DNA of 37,458 bases from Mesotaenium endlicherianum. Lineage: Eukaryota > Streptophyta > Zygnematophyceae > Zygnematales > Mesotaeniaceae. Of this stretch, positions 25,301 through 37,000 are shown one piece after another; positions within the stretch are counted from its first letter, which is position 1; every line of letters starts with the position of its first letter. Under the pieces are notes generated by a model. That model was not told where the DNA came from, ran no database searches, and worked only from the letters and a program-made list of their open reading frames with translations. Made by a program: the position numbers and the translations under genes. The DNA lies in the NCBI GenBank assembly GCA_009602735.1, contig WELA01013845.1:129042-166499 (forward strand), in the 5' to 3' direction.

Positions 25301-28300
25301 ACTCAAATGCTAGATGTCTACAAACTTCTGTTGTTGCGGGTATGATACAATCTTTCTCAAAATTGCTCTTCTGGATACTCACTTGTTTGACAAACTGATA
25401 TGTTTCGCATAGCAATCAATTTTTCAGTCAACCCATAGGTGTTGAATCTTTTCTTGAAAATGCTGGTATCAATAGACTATAGGCCACTGATTACTTTTAC
25501 CCGGCACCTGGGACTTTTTGAACCAATTACTCGAGCATTCATTTGAGCTTTTTTCTTTCAGGAGGTCATCATGTACTTCAGCGACATGTTTCTGTCCATG
25601 CCCGTTTCCTTATCTAGCCAAACAATCAATACAATGTCCTACTAAAAAGTCGTGAAATAAAAATGTTGGGGCTCCTTTTTGTATGAAACTCTGCAGATCT
25701 CCCAGTGTAAGCCAGACGCATTGCATCACTATCCATCTTCGATGATGTCGTTGCTCTTCATGTAAAAGTAGGAACAACTCCAAGCTCTCACTAATACAAG
25801 CCAACCAATGCTTTTAACCTTCCGCAAACCTTCCCTTGGCCCCTTGTGGCCACCTCGGTCCTCTCACAATTCCCGTGCAAGTAGACTCGCCCATGAACCC
25901 AGTACCTGTCTGTCTGTCTGCGCCCTGCATGCCCGCTTCCTGCCAGATCCGAAGAAGATACCCAACCTCCTGGGAGCGGCGATTCCCGCCAAGGCAACGT
26001 TCTTCATGACCTTTTGCATGGTGGACGGGTGGGCCAGCCTGGCCTGGGAGATCCTACGGCCACTGGCGCTCATCATCTTCAATCTGCGGTCGCGGATGCT
26101 GAAGACCGAGCGCGACAGAAGGTAGACGCTTGCCTGCTTCCGATACAAGATGCAAGACATAATTGTCAGGCTGATGTGGTAGACGCACTGCGAGTATGCT
26201 CCAATATGCTCCCGTTACAGAGCATGCAGCGGCTCTCTGCTGGCGCCCCTAGTGCCCTCCCATCCTTCTTCAGCCTCCCTGAGTACTGCAACTCTCTCGG
26301 ATTCAAATGGAGACCAGACCAGTATGACAGGCACCTGTGTCACAGCGCTCATCTTAACCCATGGATACATACTAGTCAGTTGCACACTTGTTCCACAATG
26401 TGCATGGGTACAATGGCCTTCAACGTGTTAAGTATGGAGCTGAGTTTCGTTATTACATATTCAGTGTGTAAACATATGTGTATGCATGTCATTATATGCT
26501 ATACATGTATGAATAGCCTCTGGAGTCTGCCGTCCAGCATATCCAATCACACAACATGCTGCGCTTCGACACCTCCTACCCCTTAGCTCCTCGCAGCATA
26601 GACGCACGCATACACGTTGGTCCTATTCTGCGACGTGTGGCCTTTCCATCCGACTGTGAGCACATCACGTCTTGGTCAGTCATGTCCAGTAAAGTGTAGA
26701 CAAACATATAACACCTGCAAATTCTCTCACGCTATTGAAAATTATATCTTATCCTGTCCGGTATCACCCGGGGGGGGGCCTCTCAAGTTCTGCAGGAATG
26801 CCATGGACCCGGGGCCGCTGCCGTACATCCAGCTGGTGCCCAAGCTGATCTTCTACCTCATGCTGGGCCTCATATACGCCACCATCTCCCCCCTCCTGCT
26901 GCCCTACATCATCATCTACTTCCTTCTGGGCTACGCTGTGTGGAGGAACCAGGTAAGCAGCGCGCTGCAGCTAGCGCACCCTGCGTGGCCAGGTGGGGCC
27001 GACGAGTTCGGACCTGGTGTCGAGAGAAAGTTTACATGAAAATGCACGCGTCTGCTTCTCCACCTCCGACTTCCTATTCCATCCTTCGTATTCATCCATG
27101 GGATGTGCTGTGACTCCCTTGCGCTGTGATGATGATTCATCGTGAGGTGTGAGATTGATGGATGCGGACAATGCAGTGGCGATCGTTTACGAATACAAGG
27201 TTGATGCATGCAAATCATGTCATACACACAAGTTGGGCCGGCATGTGGGGGTTTGAGAAATGAAGAACGTCCCTTGAGCTGCCTTCATAATATAGTAGTG
27301 AAAAGAGTAGTCTACAAAGTACATACCGCGCTGGCTCAAGAGATCCTAAGGAACCAAACAAACTCTCGTTCCCATCCACAGTTATGTCACAGCAAGCAAT
27401 GCAGAAGCTCTCGGCACATGCTCACCTTTTTTGTGTCAATAATTTGGACGTGATGTTGTAGTATCGAAAAAGCTGACACGATACTTTGGAAGCTGTTTTT
27501 TGCCTCCTGTTGCCCGTGTGCGCCTTGTGCCTACGAGTACTTGCTGCTTCCATTCATGCTCTGGAGATTCTGGGATGCAAGCTGCCATAAGAGGCCTGAA
27601 GGGCAGCGTCGGGCTTGCGGGCGCGGGGTGGTGCAGATCATGAACGTGTACGAGCCCACGTACGAGAGCAACGGGCAGTTCTGGCCGTTTGTGCACCGGT
27701 GCATCATCGCGTCGCTCGTCGTCATGCAGCTCACGCTCATCGGCGTCTTCCTCCTCAAGTCCGCAAAGCAGCAGACGCCGTTCCTCGTGCCGCTGCCCTT
27801 CCTGACCCTCATGTTCCACAAGTACTGCGCCGACAAGTTCCACCCGGCCTTTGCCAAGTATCCCCTGGAGGTACGTGCTTCCTTTCTCCGGCACTAGGCA
27901 CTTGCATGCCTACCCCCTTGCCTATGTACTCCCCTCCCATCCCCCCCTCCACACACCCCCCCCGTGTCGCCTCATGGGACGGAATTGACAAGCCCTTTCT
28001 CTGTGGCACCCGCATGCATATTCCCTTGCGTATGTACATCCCCCCCCCCCCCGGCTCTCCCTCCTTTTTCTGTTTCATATCTGATGGGACCTGAATAGTT
28101 GGCTACTTATCCTTGAACTGCAGATGTGTCTGCACTGCAGAGGAATCCAAAGAGCGACAATCATTAGCGCATCCGCCCTCGTGATTTGTGTTGCTTTGTT
28201 GAAGGCTGTAAAGGGTGGTGCAATTCTGTTGTCTGGGAACAACTTCCGGGGTTGTCCAGTGGCTGCCGTTAAGGTCCAAAACTCCGGCATCTAAAATTCA

Positions 28301-29619
28301 AAGTAGTGTCATCTCCATCCTTGTCATATTGTGCCCTGCCTACAGCTCATTAACACACACGCAGTATAACCAACTCATGAGCGCGCAGCGACAAGTATCT
28401 GCGTATACAACACACTCTTGCCTGGAAAAACAGCACTGCCAGTGGGCCTATGTTGGAAGTTTGGTACACCCTTGTCCTCGTTGGGTATGAGGCTCACTTT
28501 ATTTCTCTTTGCACAACCTCCCTGGTGTACGAGCAGAGCGCGATGATGAAGGACACCTCAGATAAGGTAAAGGTGAACGGCACAGACATGACCTTCCTGG
28601 AAAGCGCCTACCTGCACCCGGCCCTCAAGTCCATGGACCTCGACGTGGACTCCATCGACCTCGAGCACGTTCCCCACGCGCCCCAGCTGGGGGAAGATTG
28701 CAGCCCCCGCCTGGTGCCCAGCAGGAGAACCCTCTCGCACTCCGACTCCCTCTCCAAGTTCCTCTCGCCAGCAACTTCGGGATTGCCTTCCCCCTCCAGA
28801 CAGAGCTTTCTGCCCGCTGACCAGGCGTCCCCTTCAGCGTCCCTTCAACGCAGTCGCAGCCCTCTGGGTCAGAATGATAGCCCTAAGAAGGCCGGGAGAA
28901 GGGCCCGGCAGGCAGAAATTGACATTGACGAAGAGTCACTTGAGCTGGGGCTGCGACTAAGACTAGAGCGCGGTGGTACTCCTAGCCCGAGACGCCAGGA
29001 CCACAGAAGGGGGGGATCTACAGGTGGCAGGAGTGAGAGGGACATCGAGAGGCTTCGGGCAGCCAGTGTGCCATCCCCAAGAGCGTTCCCTCCTAGCAGC
29101 AGATCTGCGGAGGCCAGTCCAAGTCCAAGGGATCGCATCACACAGAGCCTCTCTCGGGCAGTTCTGAGCAGGCACGCCTTCCCGTCTCCTCCAATGTACA
29201 CAGGAGTAGGAGACGTGGAGTTGCAGGAGGAAGAGCCAAGGCATTCCAAGAAGGACCATACGAAAAGTAAGAGCGATGCAAACGGTCCCGAGAGGCAACA
29301 GAGGAGGAGTGCCACTGTGGACCCATTCCCACAGCAATCTGAGCTTGTGAGTTGGTCCGGAGCAGCTCTCTTGCACGAGCCTTCACCTCATACTTACCGG
29401 CACCACGCCCACTCAAATGCACGACGCGGGGATGGTAACTACATAAATGAAGCTGATGAAGGCCTCCAAGTATGCTACCTCGATAACAATCAACATTCAA
29501 CAGTGAATTTGGGAAGTGGTGGCCGTCAGCACAAGTCACAAGCGAACGCTTCAGTGGAGACGGAATACCAAAAATATCTCAAACAACACCAGCAAGCAAA
29601 ATCACTGTCAAATTTTTAG
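19392..29619 (+). CDS. OSCA: OSCA/CSC1/TMEM63-family osmo- and mechanosensitive cation channel
   Basis: The family forms calcium-permeable channels opened by membrane tension or hyperosmotic stress, usually at the plasma membrane. Exons: 19392-19598, 20050-20312, 20710-20845, 21324-21398, 22009-22164, 22454-22564, 22858-23007, 23495-23709, 24961-25193, 25947-26121, 26796-26952, 27637-27870 and 28537-29619. Phases are consistent throughout, giving about 1,064 residues. Seen in order: an N-terminal membrane helix followed by KQPINARIYYPRHFL; ESCGLDAVVFMR with a helix ending in LLLLPVN; EYDCIAQMRTSF; HPMTYLEHHVVYNAN; KTGFMGVLGERVESI; AAFVTFKSRWGAAVASQTQ; EWAPEPRDVYWSNLAIP; INGFLPGLVLKLFLVLLP; AIPAKATFFMTFCMVDGW; PLPYIQLVPKLIFYLMLG; VYEPTYESNGQFWPFVHR; and AYLHP. 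These are the hallmark blocks of the 11-helix family. The end of exon 5 is the least certain border (22164, or about 22195). The last exon adds an unusual long tail. Confidence 0.92.
19622..19686. repeat. near-perfect hairpin (27-bp arms, 10-base loop) in OSCA intron 1
   Basis: The left arm 19622-19649 and right arm 19660-19686 are reverse complements except for one bulged G at 19627 and one mismatch. The core CAGTCTTCTGAT / ATCAGAAGACTG is perfect. It lies 24 bases after the OSCA exon 1 donor. It could be a small-RNA precursor, a foldback element remnant or an intron structure. Confidence 0.85.
21662..21810. repeat. compound CA/TA/TG microsatellite with inverted symmetry in OSCA intron 4
   Basis: The tract begins with CACACA and CATGTA repeats, passes through about 60 bases of TATACA/TATATA, and ends with about 11 TG repeats. 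The CA-rich left part and TG-rich right part can pair, so the tract could form a cruciform. It is almost wholly alternating purine-pyrimidine. Confidence 0.85.
23783..23783. other. ambiguous base (N)
   Basis: Single N after a poly-C stretch. It marks an unresolved homopolymer or a collapsed gap. Confidence 0.95.
23784..24403 (-). CDS. possible nested antisense gene fragment with GT4 glycosyltransferase-like C-terminal end
   Basis: On the minus strand, 24403-24224 reads as one exon between a CAG acceptor and a GTACGC donor. It encodes 59 residues, including VPFMEDGSVSVEGLATTVSV, LLSDSQLLRQ and GASWEDIAVRYTKIYR. This fits the end of GT-B/GT4 glycosyltransferases, where a line of the type LLxDxxLRxx...SWExxAxRYxxxY is usual. 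A second open stretch starts at an acceptor before 24106, joins in phase, and stays open down to the ambiguous base near 23783. Its Ala/Pro/Arg-rich sequence is not recognised. No upstream exons for the rest of a glycosyltransferase were found in the remaining 0.5 kb of this intron. It could be a gene fragment, a misplaced contig piece or a chance frame. Confidence 0.35.
24422..24435. repeat. C14 homopolymer
   Basis: Fourteen C in OSCA intron 9, just beyond the outer edge of the antisense exon-like frame. Confidence 0.9.
27897..28052. repeat. imperfect direct repeat, about 108-bp period, in OSCA intron 12
   Basis: The segment GGCACTTGCATGCCTACCCC near 27897 recurs near 28005 in the form GGCACCCGCATGCATATTCC, each copy followed by CTTGC(C/G)TATGTAC and a poly-C tract. 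The second copy ends in 13 C (28040-28052). This looks like an old tandem duplication. Confidence 0.65.
28537..29619 (+). other. OSCA last exon: about 330-residue disordered, Ser/Pro/Arg-rich tail
   Basis: After the family's usual last block (MMKDTSDKVK... FLESAYLHPALKSM), where many OSCA proteins soon end, the frame runs on for about 330 residues without membrane segments. It is rich in Ser-Pro and Arg-x-x-Ser motifs (for example LQRSRSPLGQNDSPKK and AASVPSPRAFPPSSR), suggesting phosphorylation in the cytosol (inference). The end is YQKYLKQHQQAKSLSNF and TAG at 29617-29619. Confidence 0.75.
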
Positions 29620-30101
29620 ACAACCCACGAGGCAACAGGTATGGATATTGACAGCCTTGAAGTAGAAAGGACAAACCTCCCCTCCGTAATTACTACCTTC
29701 AAGAGAGGTTGAAACAACATTGGACTTGAGCCTTGAGCAAAATTTTCTTGTTCACCCAGAAATGAAACGACGAGAATAACTGGGGACGAAGGAAGAATCG
29801 CTCTCAAGCACATATCATATATCTCATAGTCATCCACCATGTGGAAACAAATGAAACTCAAGTTGCTTGCCTAACTGCAGCAATAGGTACTATGTGTGCA
29901 GCACTTAGTTCTTCCTGAGGCACCCAAAACTTCCTAAGGACCCTCCTCAAGGCCAATCACTCGCCAAAGCTGAGCTGCCATGTTGCAAACTGTGAAAGGA
30001 AAGAAAGAGAAAAGATACACAAAGACCCACTAATCTACACATTTATGTACAATCAAGGGGCCTTCTTAGGGCGTAGCTCTGCTTAGTCTACATACTCTTT
30101 A
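29620..30101. other. convergent intergenic region between OSCA and COMMD2; no gene recognised
   Basis: About 480 bases separate the two stop codons and should hold both 3' UTRs. Only short frames without family likeness are present. Confidence 0.5.
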
Positions 30102-32360
30102 TCATTTCAAGGGACGTGCTTTGCGCCGGGCCTGCACCAACTTTAAGTTGGCCAAGGCGTCTTCAAGCTGCCCACATATTGACTTCAGAGTTGCATAATC
30201 TGCCTCCATGTACTCCACATCCATCCCAGTAAATCCATGCCCCCCCTCATGGCATTGCTGGTTCAGAAGCCCAGCATTCTGGTCCACGTGCATCGACTTC
30301 CTGATCAACTTCAAGAGAAAGGATGGCGTTGCTTGGCGTCGCAAACTCCTGCTTGCCACCTGCGTAGTCCACATTGCAAACATAAAGAACCTCAGTATTC
30401 CAGACTTTTTCAAAGATTCCAGGACGAATGAAGGCAGAGAAAAAGTGCAGCATGTAAAGAATGCCTCAAAACAATATCCTACACCATGCCCTTGCCCTCC
30501 AGCAACAAAGTGCCTCAATTGAAAATATTTTACTGCTCACAGAGCCTCCTGAAGGAACACCATATGCTCATGCCATTGGTGCTCAAGTTGCTTTTGCTGT
30601 TCGCACCGTGGTGCACATCTCAACAATATGGCTTTCACATATCCATGCCTTGTGTCAATTTTGTCATGCAGTGCACGAGAACAGAAGACTTTGTAGGATG
30701 TGTCTAACCTACGACGAGGATCGAACGTTCAGCTTTCCACTTTGCACTATATATCAACTGGACCTCTTGTTACTCGGAGCTTGCATGGCCTTCTTGGAGT
30801 ACTTTGTCTGTTACGTGAAAGTAAGACGTGCACTTTTTAAGCTCAGTAGTGAGAGGCATTGACAACTTTCAACTGAGATTGCAGATGCACCAGTATTGGA
30901 GGACTAAGGTTAAAAAGACCTTGATACTCAGACAAGTCATGCTGAGCTTTTAAGAGCAAGGCGTAAGGGGGGGCATGAGACAGGTGGCTAGCAGCGGGAG
31001 ATTACACACCTGCACGTCCAATCTCCACTCCAGCTTGTAAAACGACGGTACAGTGAAAGTCGAGTCTGAGATAGTGGCTTGAATCTGCTCTATGTGTTCT
31101 GCATAGGATGATGTCACACAATCTTTCAAGGTCGGGGACCAGCCAAGCTGACCGAGAACGGCGGTCAGCTTGTCAGCAGGGATCAGCTTGCTTGCAGCGT
31201 GAAGATAGAGGTGTGAAAGAGCCCTCACGGATGCTTCCACAGTCTGAACAGAGACCTGCCAATACAAACACAAGACCAGAGATTGCACAAAGGTCACGAT
31301 GGAAACACATGGAAGGCAACACCTTTTCCTATCGAACTGCAGCCAAGGCGAGGTAACATTTGCTTCAACCAAGTGCCTGCAATGAGAGAGATTGCAGCTG
31401 CATTCGGCCCCACACAATCACCAAAAGTTACTTACCAACCAGGGCCAAGGGGCTTCCTGGGAACCAATTACAGCCTTCAAGTGACCAGAAGGTGCCCCCT
31501 CCCTATGCTTGTCACTTGTACTAAATTGAGTCCACTGTCAAACATGACATGCTAGAATACGTAAAAACTGCCCATCCATTGTACTCAGAAACAGACCGTT
31601 GCCCATCTTCAGGGCCGGTCGCATGCTTCAAATTTCTCACAAGCTCTGCCTCCGCATTCACAAACACATCAAGAGGCGGCTGAGACATAATCGACATGAT
31701 GTGATTTGGTCAGCGCTCACCTGGAGCTCCTTGGCAGCTCGAGCAAAGTTAGGAGGCTTGAGGTCGCGCCGGAGAATTGTGTTTGCAGCAGTGTATGCAA
31801 ACTCGGCCGCAACTGCCACCAGAGCAAGCCAATGGACCCTTTCAAGATTGATAACAAGAGAGTAGCAACTGTTTCCTGCAGCCGAGCACCTGCACTCTGA
31901 ACACTGGCCTGGAGCAGTAAAGCTTCTTTTGGGCCTGCTGGGTGAACAAGAGGAAGAAATTTCATTTTCAGTGCCATTCGCCAGCGTTTGAGGAGGCTAA
32001 CGATTGCCAAAAAACTTGTTTTTTCTTGCTTAGGTTCAAGAAGGAACAAGGGAGAGTGGGCATGAAGGCCGAAGAAGGAGGAAGAGATTGTGTGACAGCC
32101 TTCTCAACCTCAATATGTATATCTCCCCGTCATAGGCCCTTGACTTCCAACCCGAATCTGAACCACAATTGCAGCTGCTGTGGATGGAGAAACTACTTTT
32201 AGGCGTCTGATATACATTGTGTGTTCAAGTGACTGTAACCCCAAAACATGCAAGGAAAAGGCATCTGAGCGCAGGAAGATGGGGCAGCTTTACCGTCTTC
32301 ATGCACCGTTGAGAGGAATTGAAGATCTGCAACAAAAGCCTGATCCTGCAGGATGTCCAT
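30102..32360 (-). CDS. COMMD2: COMM domain-containing protein 2
   Basis: COMMD proteins assemble into a ring within the Commander complex (with CCDC22 and CCDC93), which recycles membrane cargo from endosomes. Exons in minus order: 32360-32294, 31812-31721, 31255-31010 and 30359-30102. Donors include GTAAAG, GTGAGC and GTGTGT, and all phases close, giving 220 residues (human COMMD2 has 199). The ATG at 32360 opens MDILQDQAFVADLQFLSTVH, matching the start of the family. The N-terminal helical region contains EFAYTAANTILRRDLKPPNF. The C-terminal COMM domain has FYKLEWRLDVQ joined across an intron to VASRSLRRQATPSFLLKLI. Human COMMD2 carries LEWRLDVQLASRSLRQQ at this place, which is why I choose COMMD2 over other COMMDs. 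The end is DYATLKSICGQLEDALANLK followed by a basic tail. An insert of about 20 residues (HVDQNAGLLNQQCHEGGHGF) lies within the COMM domain. Confidence 0.9.
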
Positions 32361-34014
32361 CTTATTTCCTGCATGCATTAGCCCACAGTTCCCGGAGCTG
32401 AGAAACTTATGAGGAGCACAATAATCAAAATGGACGAGAGAGATAAATGACAAGTAGCCTGGCAGCTTCTGATATGTAAGAAATTATCTGAAAGTGATCA
32501 TTGCAGGCTCAACTACAGAGCTCCTGACAGGCAAGCCAAATCCTGATATAAAATGATGCATTTGCCAACCTCGTACATACAAAAAACAGTATACCTGTTG
32601 CCAACAGCTGTCATACCTGACGAGCAGACTTGCCAACTCTCCTACAACCAGTCAAAATAGATTCTTAAGGGGCACACAATAGATACTAAATCTAAGACAA
32701 AGGTTGTTGCATACCTTCTAGAAGAAACTGTGGAGGATAAGCAACTTTGAACGTTTTAAAGAACCGTTTGCTCCCTCATGCAGTGGAGAGAAAGATAGTG
32801 ATCATTATCCACTTCCGGATTGTGGGTGCTGCTGCTCCTTCTGCGATTGTTGCCAAGTCCAATTCCTCATTCTGTGTACCACTACTCACAAACTCTAGTA
32901 CAACTCCACATATGACTCACTGTGAAGCTCTCCTCCGATTAAACAAGAAAACAGCAGAATTATCATCTAAGCTGGCTCATCCTAGCCGAGATATGAGCTG
33001 TGGCCATTTCTTCAGACGTTTTGTCTGAACAATACAAGAAGCTAGTGAAGTATACCATTGTTGTCAAGTCTCACTTTTCGAAATGCAGAAATTCAGAAGT
33101 ATCCACTAGCTTGCTGAAGAGGGGAGGTCAGAGACGAAACTAGAGTTTCTCACAAGTAGCCATTAAAGAGTCTCCATAACAGAACCCCCTCCACTTTTCC
33201 TATTTCCTTCGCTCATCCCTCGTTGCATTTAAGGTGCTCGAGGCAACTTTATCACACTCTAGTCTCAAATTTCTCGGGAAATTGTCCACCATGCAGCGAG
33301 AAAGTTGCGAGAGGCACTTCCAATTGCTTTCGATTCAACAGGAGGGGGCCCTGCTGGTGCATTCTTTTGTCCATTTCTGGTCCGTCATATTATACACAAG
33401 TGGTGACAAGCGATACAAACCCCATGGCGTCTTTACGAGCAGTATCTAGCTGTCTAGCACCGGTACTGTCGCTCTGCAAAGATGATGCTCACTCCGCCAC
33501 TTGCTCAAATGTAGCCCGGAGCAAAGCTGGGCTTGGTTCACAGGTAAAGGCCAAGCACCGCCTGTGTTTGTTGTCATACTCTTTCTTTTGGGCGCTCAAC
33601 TTGCAGTACGACTTATGTCATGGATAAGTAGGCAGAGAGCGGTTGGAATAGCAAAGTTACCACCTTTTTGTTCCATGAGAGGCAGTCCTTGTCCTTGCCC
33701 TCGTACTTATTAGCTCTTAGAATGTGACGTAAGCTGCAGGCGGACATAACACTTGAGGAATAGTTCCAATCATGTCATTTAAGTTGTACACACTGTGTTA
33801 TGATATGGAGTCAAGCGTTCAGTAACCTGCAGCCAACACAACCAGGCGAGTCTGTTTTGAGTCACACGGCTCTAAAGCATCGGCATCATAATCATTTATT
33901 GGGACAGGCAGGTACAAACATATTGCCAAGGCAGCTGCATTGAGCCAAGTGGTGAGAGATGGTTGTCCTCTTTCCTGAAAACCTCACAGCCTGTATGATT
34001 GTACGGTTGTGTCT
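32361..34014. promoter_or_regulatory. divergent region between COMMD2 and UPRT; no gene recognised
   Basis: About 1.65 kb of moderately AT-rich sequence lies between the COMMD2 ATG (minus) and the UPRT ATG (plus). It presumably holds both promoters and 5' leaders. A few frames of 60-130 codons exist, for instance around 33223-33627, but they show no domain, no conserved motif and no convincing splice pattern. Confidence 0.4.
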
Positions 34015-37000
34015 ATGCAGGTTCTACTGACGTCTGCAACTTCGCTTAGCAACGCTCTGCCTCTACACGGGTTGCAGGCTAGCAGTCACGTTCACAGCAG
34101 CTCGTTGCAGAGCTGTAGAGGCAGAAGAAACGCGGTCAGATGTGCTGCGGCAACTGGGAACAAGCCGACAGGGACTGGCCAGATGCTGGTACACACTCCC
34201 ATAGATTGAGATATATCTATGTGTGTATATAGCATGTAAATTTACTTTGTATGTATGGCATGTAAAATTCAGTATGTAGATTCAGTATTTACGTTCTATT
34301 TGTGCCACATGTATGTTGTGGTCTTTGTAAGTCCCCTTGGAGCAAAAGCTGAGGCAGCAGCTCCTGCAAGTGACGATTATCAGTATGCTGCCATGAAAAG
34401 TCATCTGTGACCAAAATTGACGGAAAACATCCGGGGCCAATCTAAAGCCATACCTTTCCAGGCTGTCTTCCTCGTCGATCACGTCTAACCTTGGGAAATT
34501 GAAAACCAGCGACGCACAGCCCCCCAACTTGCAGCAGGAAGTGGGAATGGCCATCTTTGGTGGTCTCTGTCCAGCTGTCCAGCTGTCCAAATTGCGTCAG
34601 CTGGCAGCCAGGACCATCACATACAAGAGAAAGAAGGGGTCTCTATCCGGAAAAAGAAAGGACTTGCTACCTTCTTTTTCACCCGGCTTGAGCCCTTGGA
34701 AGAAAGGGCCCCGTTTTTTGGTGCTACAGCTCTCGTTGCTGTCGCTGGCACGTGGTAGTATCCATGGATGCTGATCACCAGGGGCTTGCGCTTGCTAGGA
34801 GTGGCAGCGCATCCCGACTCTGATCCCAACCTCAGGGACGTAACCGACCCTTCTGGGATGGCCATCTGGGGCGGGCGTGCTTGCCTGCAGGTGTTTGTGC
34901 CGCCTCATCCGCTGATCAAGCACTGGCTAGCTGTGATGCGCAACGAGTCAACGCCTGGCCCCATGTTCAGTACATCCCCAGCAGTCTCCAGCCCTCCCCT
35001 GATGATGACTCCCCTCCCGCTTTCCTACTCCAGCTGTCCCCCCCTGATGACAACTCCTCTCCGACTGCCCCACTTTAGCCTCCCCTGATGAATACCTCCC
35101 CTCCTACTCCCCCAGTCTAGCGATCCCATGTTGATGCCTCCTCTCTCACTCTTCCATTTCCCCACTCCACAGCACTTGCACCTAGGCCCATTCGCTTCAC
35201 TGGCTCCTTATGCCCATGGCTTCTCATGATTTTGTCCGCACGCGCGCGCGCTGGCTGGCTCGCTTGCTCGTCTGATCCGGTCAAAATTCTCACTCAATAC
35301 CAGAAGCAGAGTCCTTACACTACTTCAGTGCAGCAACTCCTCCCAGGGCTCTCTCTCTTTCTTGTTGCTCGAGTACTTCACGCACACGAGCCTGGTTGAA
35401 TGCAGACTGACAACACGAGTATACAGAAAGAGGTGTGGATTTGCCGGACATGCCAGCTCCCTCCGCTCTTGAGGCACTTTCAAGAAGCTGACCTGAGGTG
35501 CGTGCGAATGCGCGCCCACGCGCGCGCGCGCGCGCGCGTGTGTGTGTGTGCGTGTGTGCGCGCGCGCGTCCTTGCAGAGTCGGCGCTTGCAGAGCTGGGG
35601 AGGCTCCTCATCTACGAGGCCAGCAGGGACTGGCTGGTAGAGCACTCTCTACCCTCCTCTGCTCGTCCCACTCCATCCAATCTTGCTGGCAACGCCAGCT
35701 TGGTTGCCGCCTCTCATAGAATCTCCTTAGTATTGCTCTTGGGGGAGGTGGGGGAGGGGGTGGGGGGGCAACTATGGCCAACCTTTGCCGCTTGCCTGCT
35801 GGTGTAGCGAAGCGAGGCTGGCTGGCTTGCTTGTCATCCCTAAGGGTCGGATCTTCTCCCCAGTCGCGAGTATGAATACGCATACTCCAGAAAGTTACCC
35901 CCTGCGTTTCCGGATATCATCGTTGCTAGGGCGTTGATTGGACCTCCTTGATACTTGACACGTGTTGCTAGAGAATGGGACTTTATCACCATCACGTCTT
36001 AAAGTCCGATTTTCTAACAAACTGTGTCCATGTGTGCTTATGTGTGTGTGCGTGCGCGCGGGCGCGCGCGTGTGTGTGTGTACGTGCGCCCCTCTCGGCT
36101 GCAGCCGACAATGGAGGGCCAAGTGCAGACGCCATGTGGCGTAGCCGACATCGAGTTTGTGAACCCTCTGGAGCCCATCAAGGTACGCACGCATGCACTC
36201 ACTCTGCCGCCGGCGCCTTCTCCGGCTGGCAGGTACCTCTGACTGAACCGCTGAGGGACCATTAAACAAGAGAATACTCGTGTCATTCAGTCTTGCTCTG
36301 TGTCTCTGTGTGTCCGCGCAAGCACGCGCACGTGGGCACATGTATTTGTGTGTGTGCGTGGGTGGGTGGGTGAGTGAACACACGTCTTGCGGCCCTGTCA
36401 GGCCTGGCGCTCGAGGAATGACAAGAAACACACCACCTTATGCATGCCTTTGGCATCCTAGAAGGGCGACTCGCGCGTCGCGACAAACCGGCGGTCCAGC
36501 CGGTAGACGGGAGTTGTGGGCACTCTCCTCAAGTTTCCAGCACGGCTGCGGCAGGGCGACTGGGAGTGCGCGTGTGTCCTGACGGTGAGGAAGCAAGCTG
36601 ACGTGCGCGCGCATGCACGTGTGTGTGGGCGGGGGGGTCTGTGTGTCTGTTGCGTGTGCCCCTGCAGGTTGTGCCAGTACTGAGAGCGGGCCTGGTGCTC
36701 ATAGAGCACATCTCGTCCGTACTGCCGGCCTCCCAGACTTTCCACCTGGGTACGTCTATGTCTTGCATGGAGAGACTGCGTGCTGGGACTGATTGTGTGA
36801 CGACTGTGTGCGCCGCACGCCATCATGTGCGCCCACGGTGGCTGATGGTACCTGCGCGCGCGCATCCCTTGGATGCTTTGAAGAGTGCAAACCAATTTTT
36901 GCACGTGGTATTGTTGTCGTTGTTGCGGATTGCACTCGTCTCTCTTCAACCCTATACTTCCCGTGTGCGGCGCTGAGATAGCAGCCAGCCAGCAAGTCAG

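Noticed and set aside
27615..28094. A 159-codon plus-strand frame overlapping OSCA exon 12
   Set aside because: It is an out-of-frame shadow rich in His/Arg/Ala and continues into poly-C intron sequence.
33223..33713. Open frames of 70-134 codons upstream of UPRT
   Set aside because: No recognisable motifs, mixed frames and AT-rich composition. Likely leader or promoter sequence.
34282..34590. A 102-codon minus-strand frame in UPRT intron 1
   Set aside because: Part looks mildly protein-like (LAPDVFRQFW), but there is no family match and no convincing splice sites.
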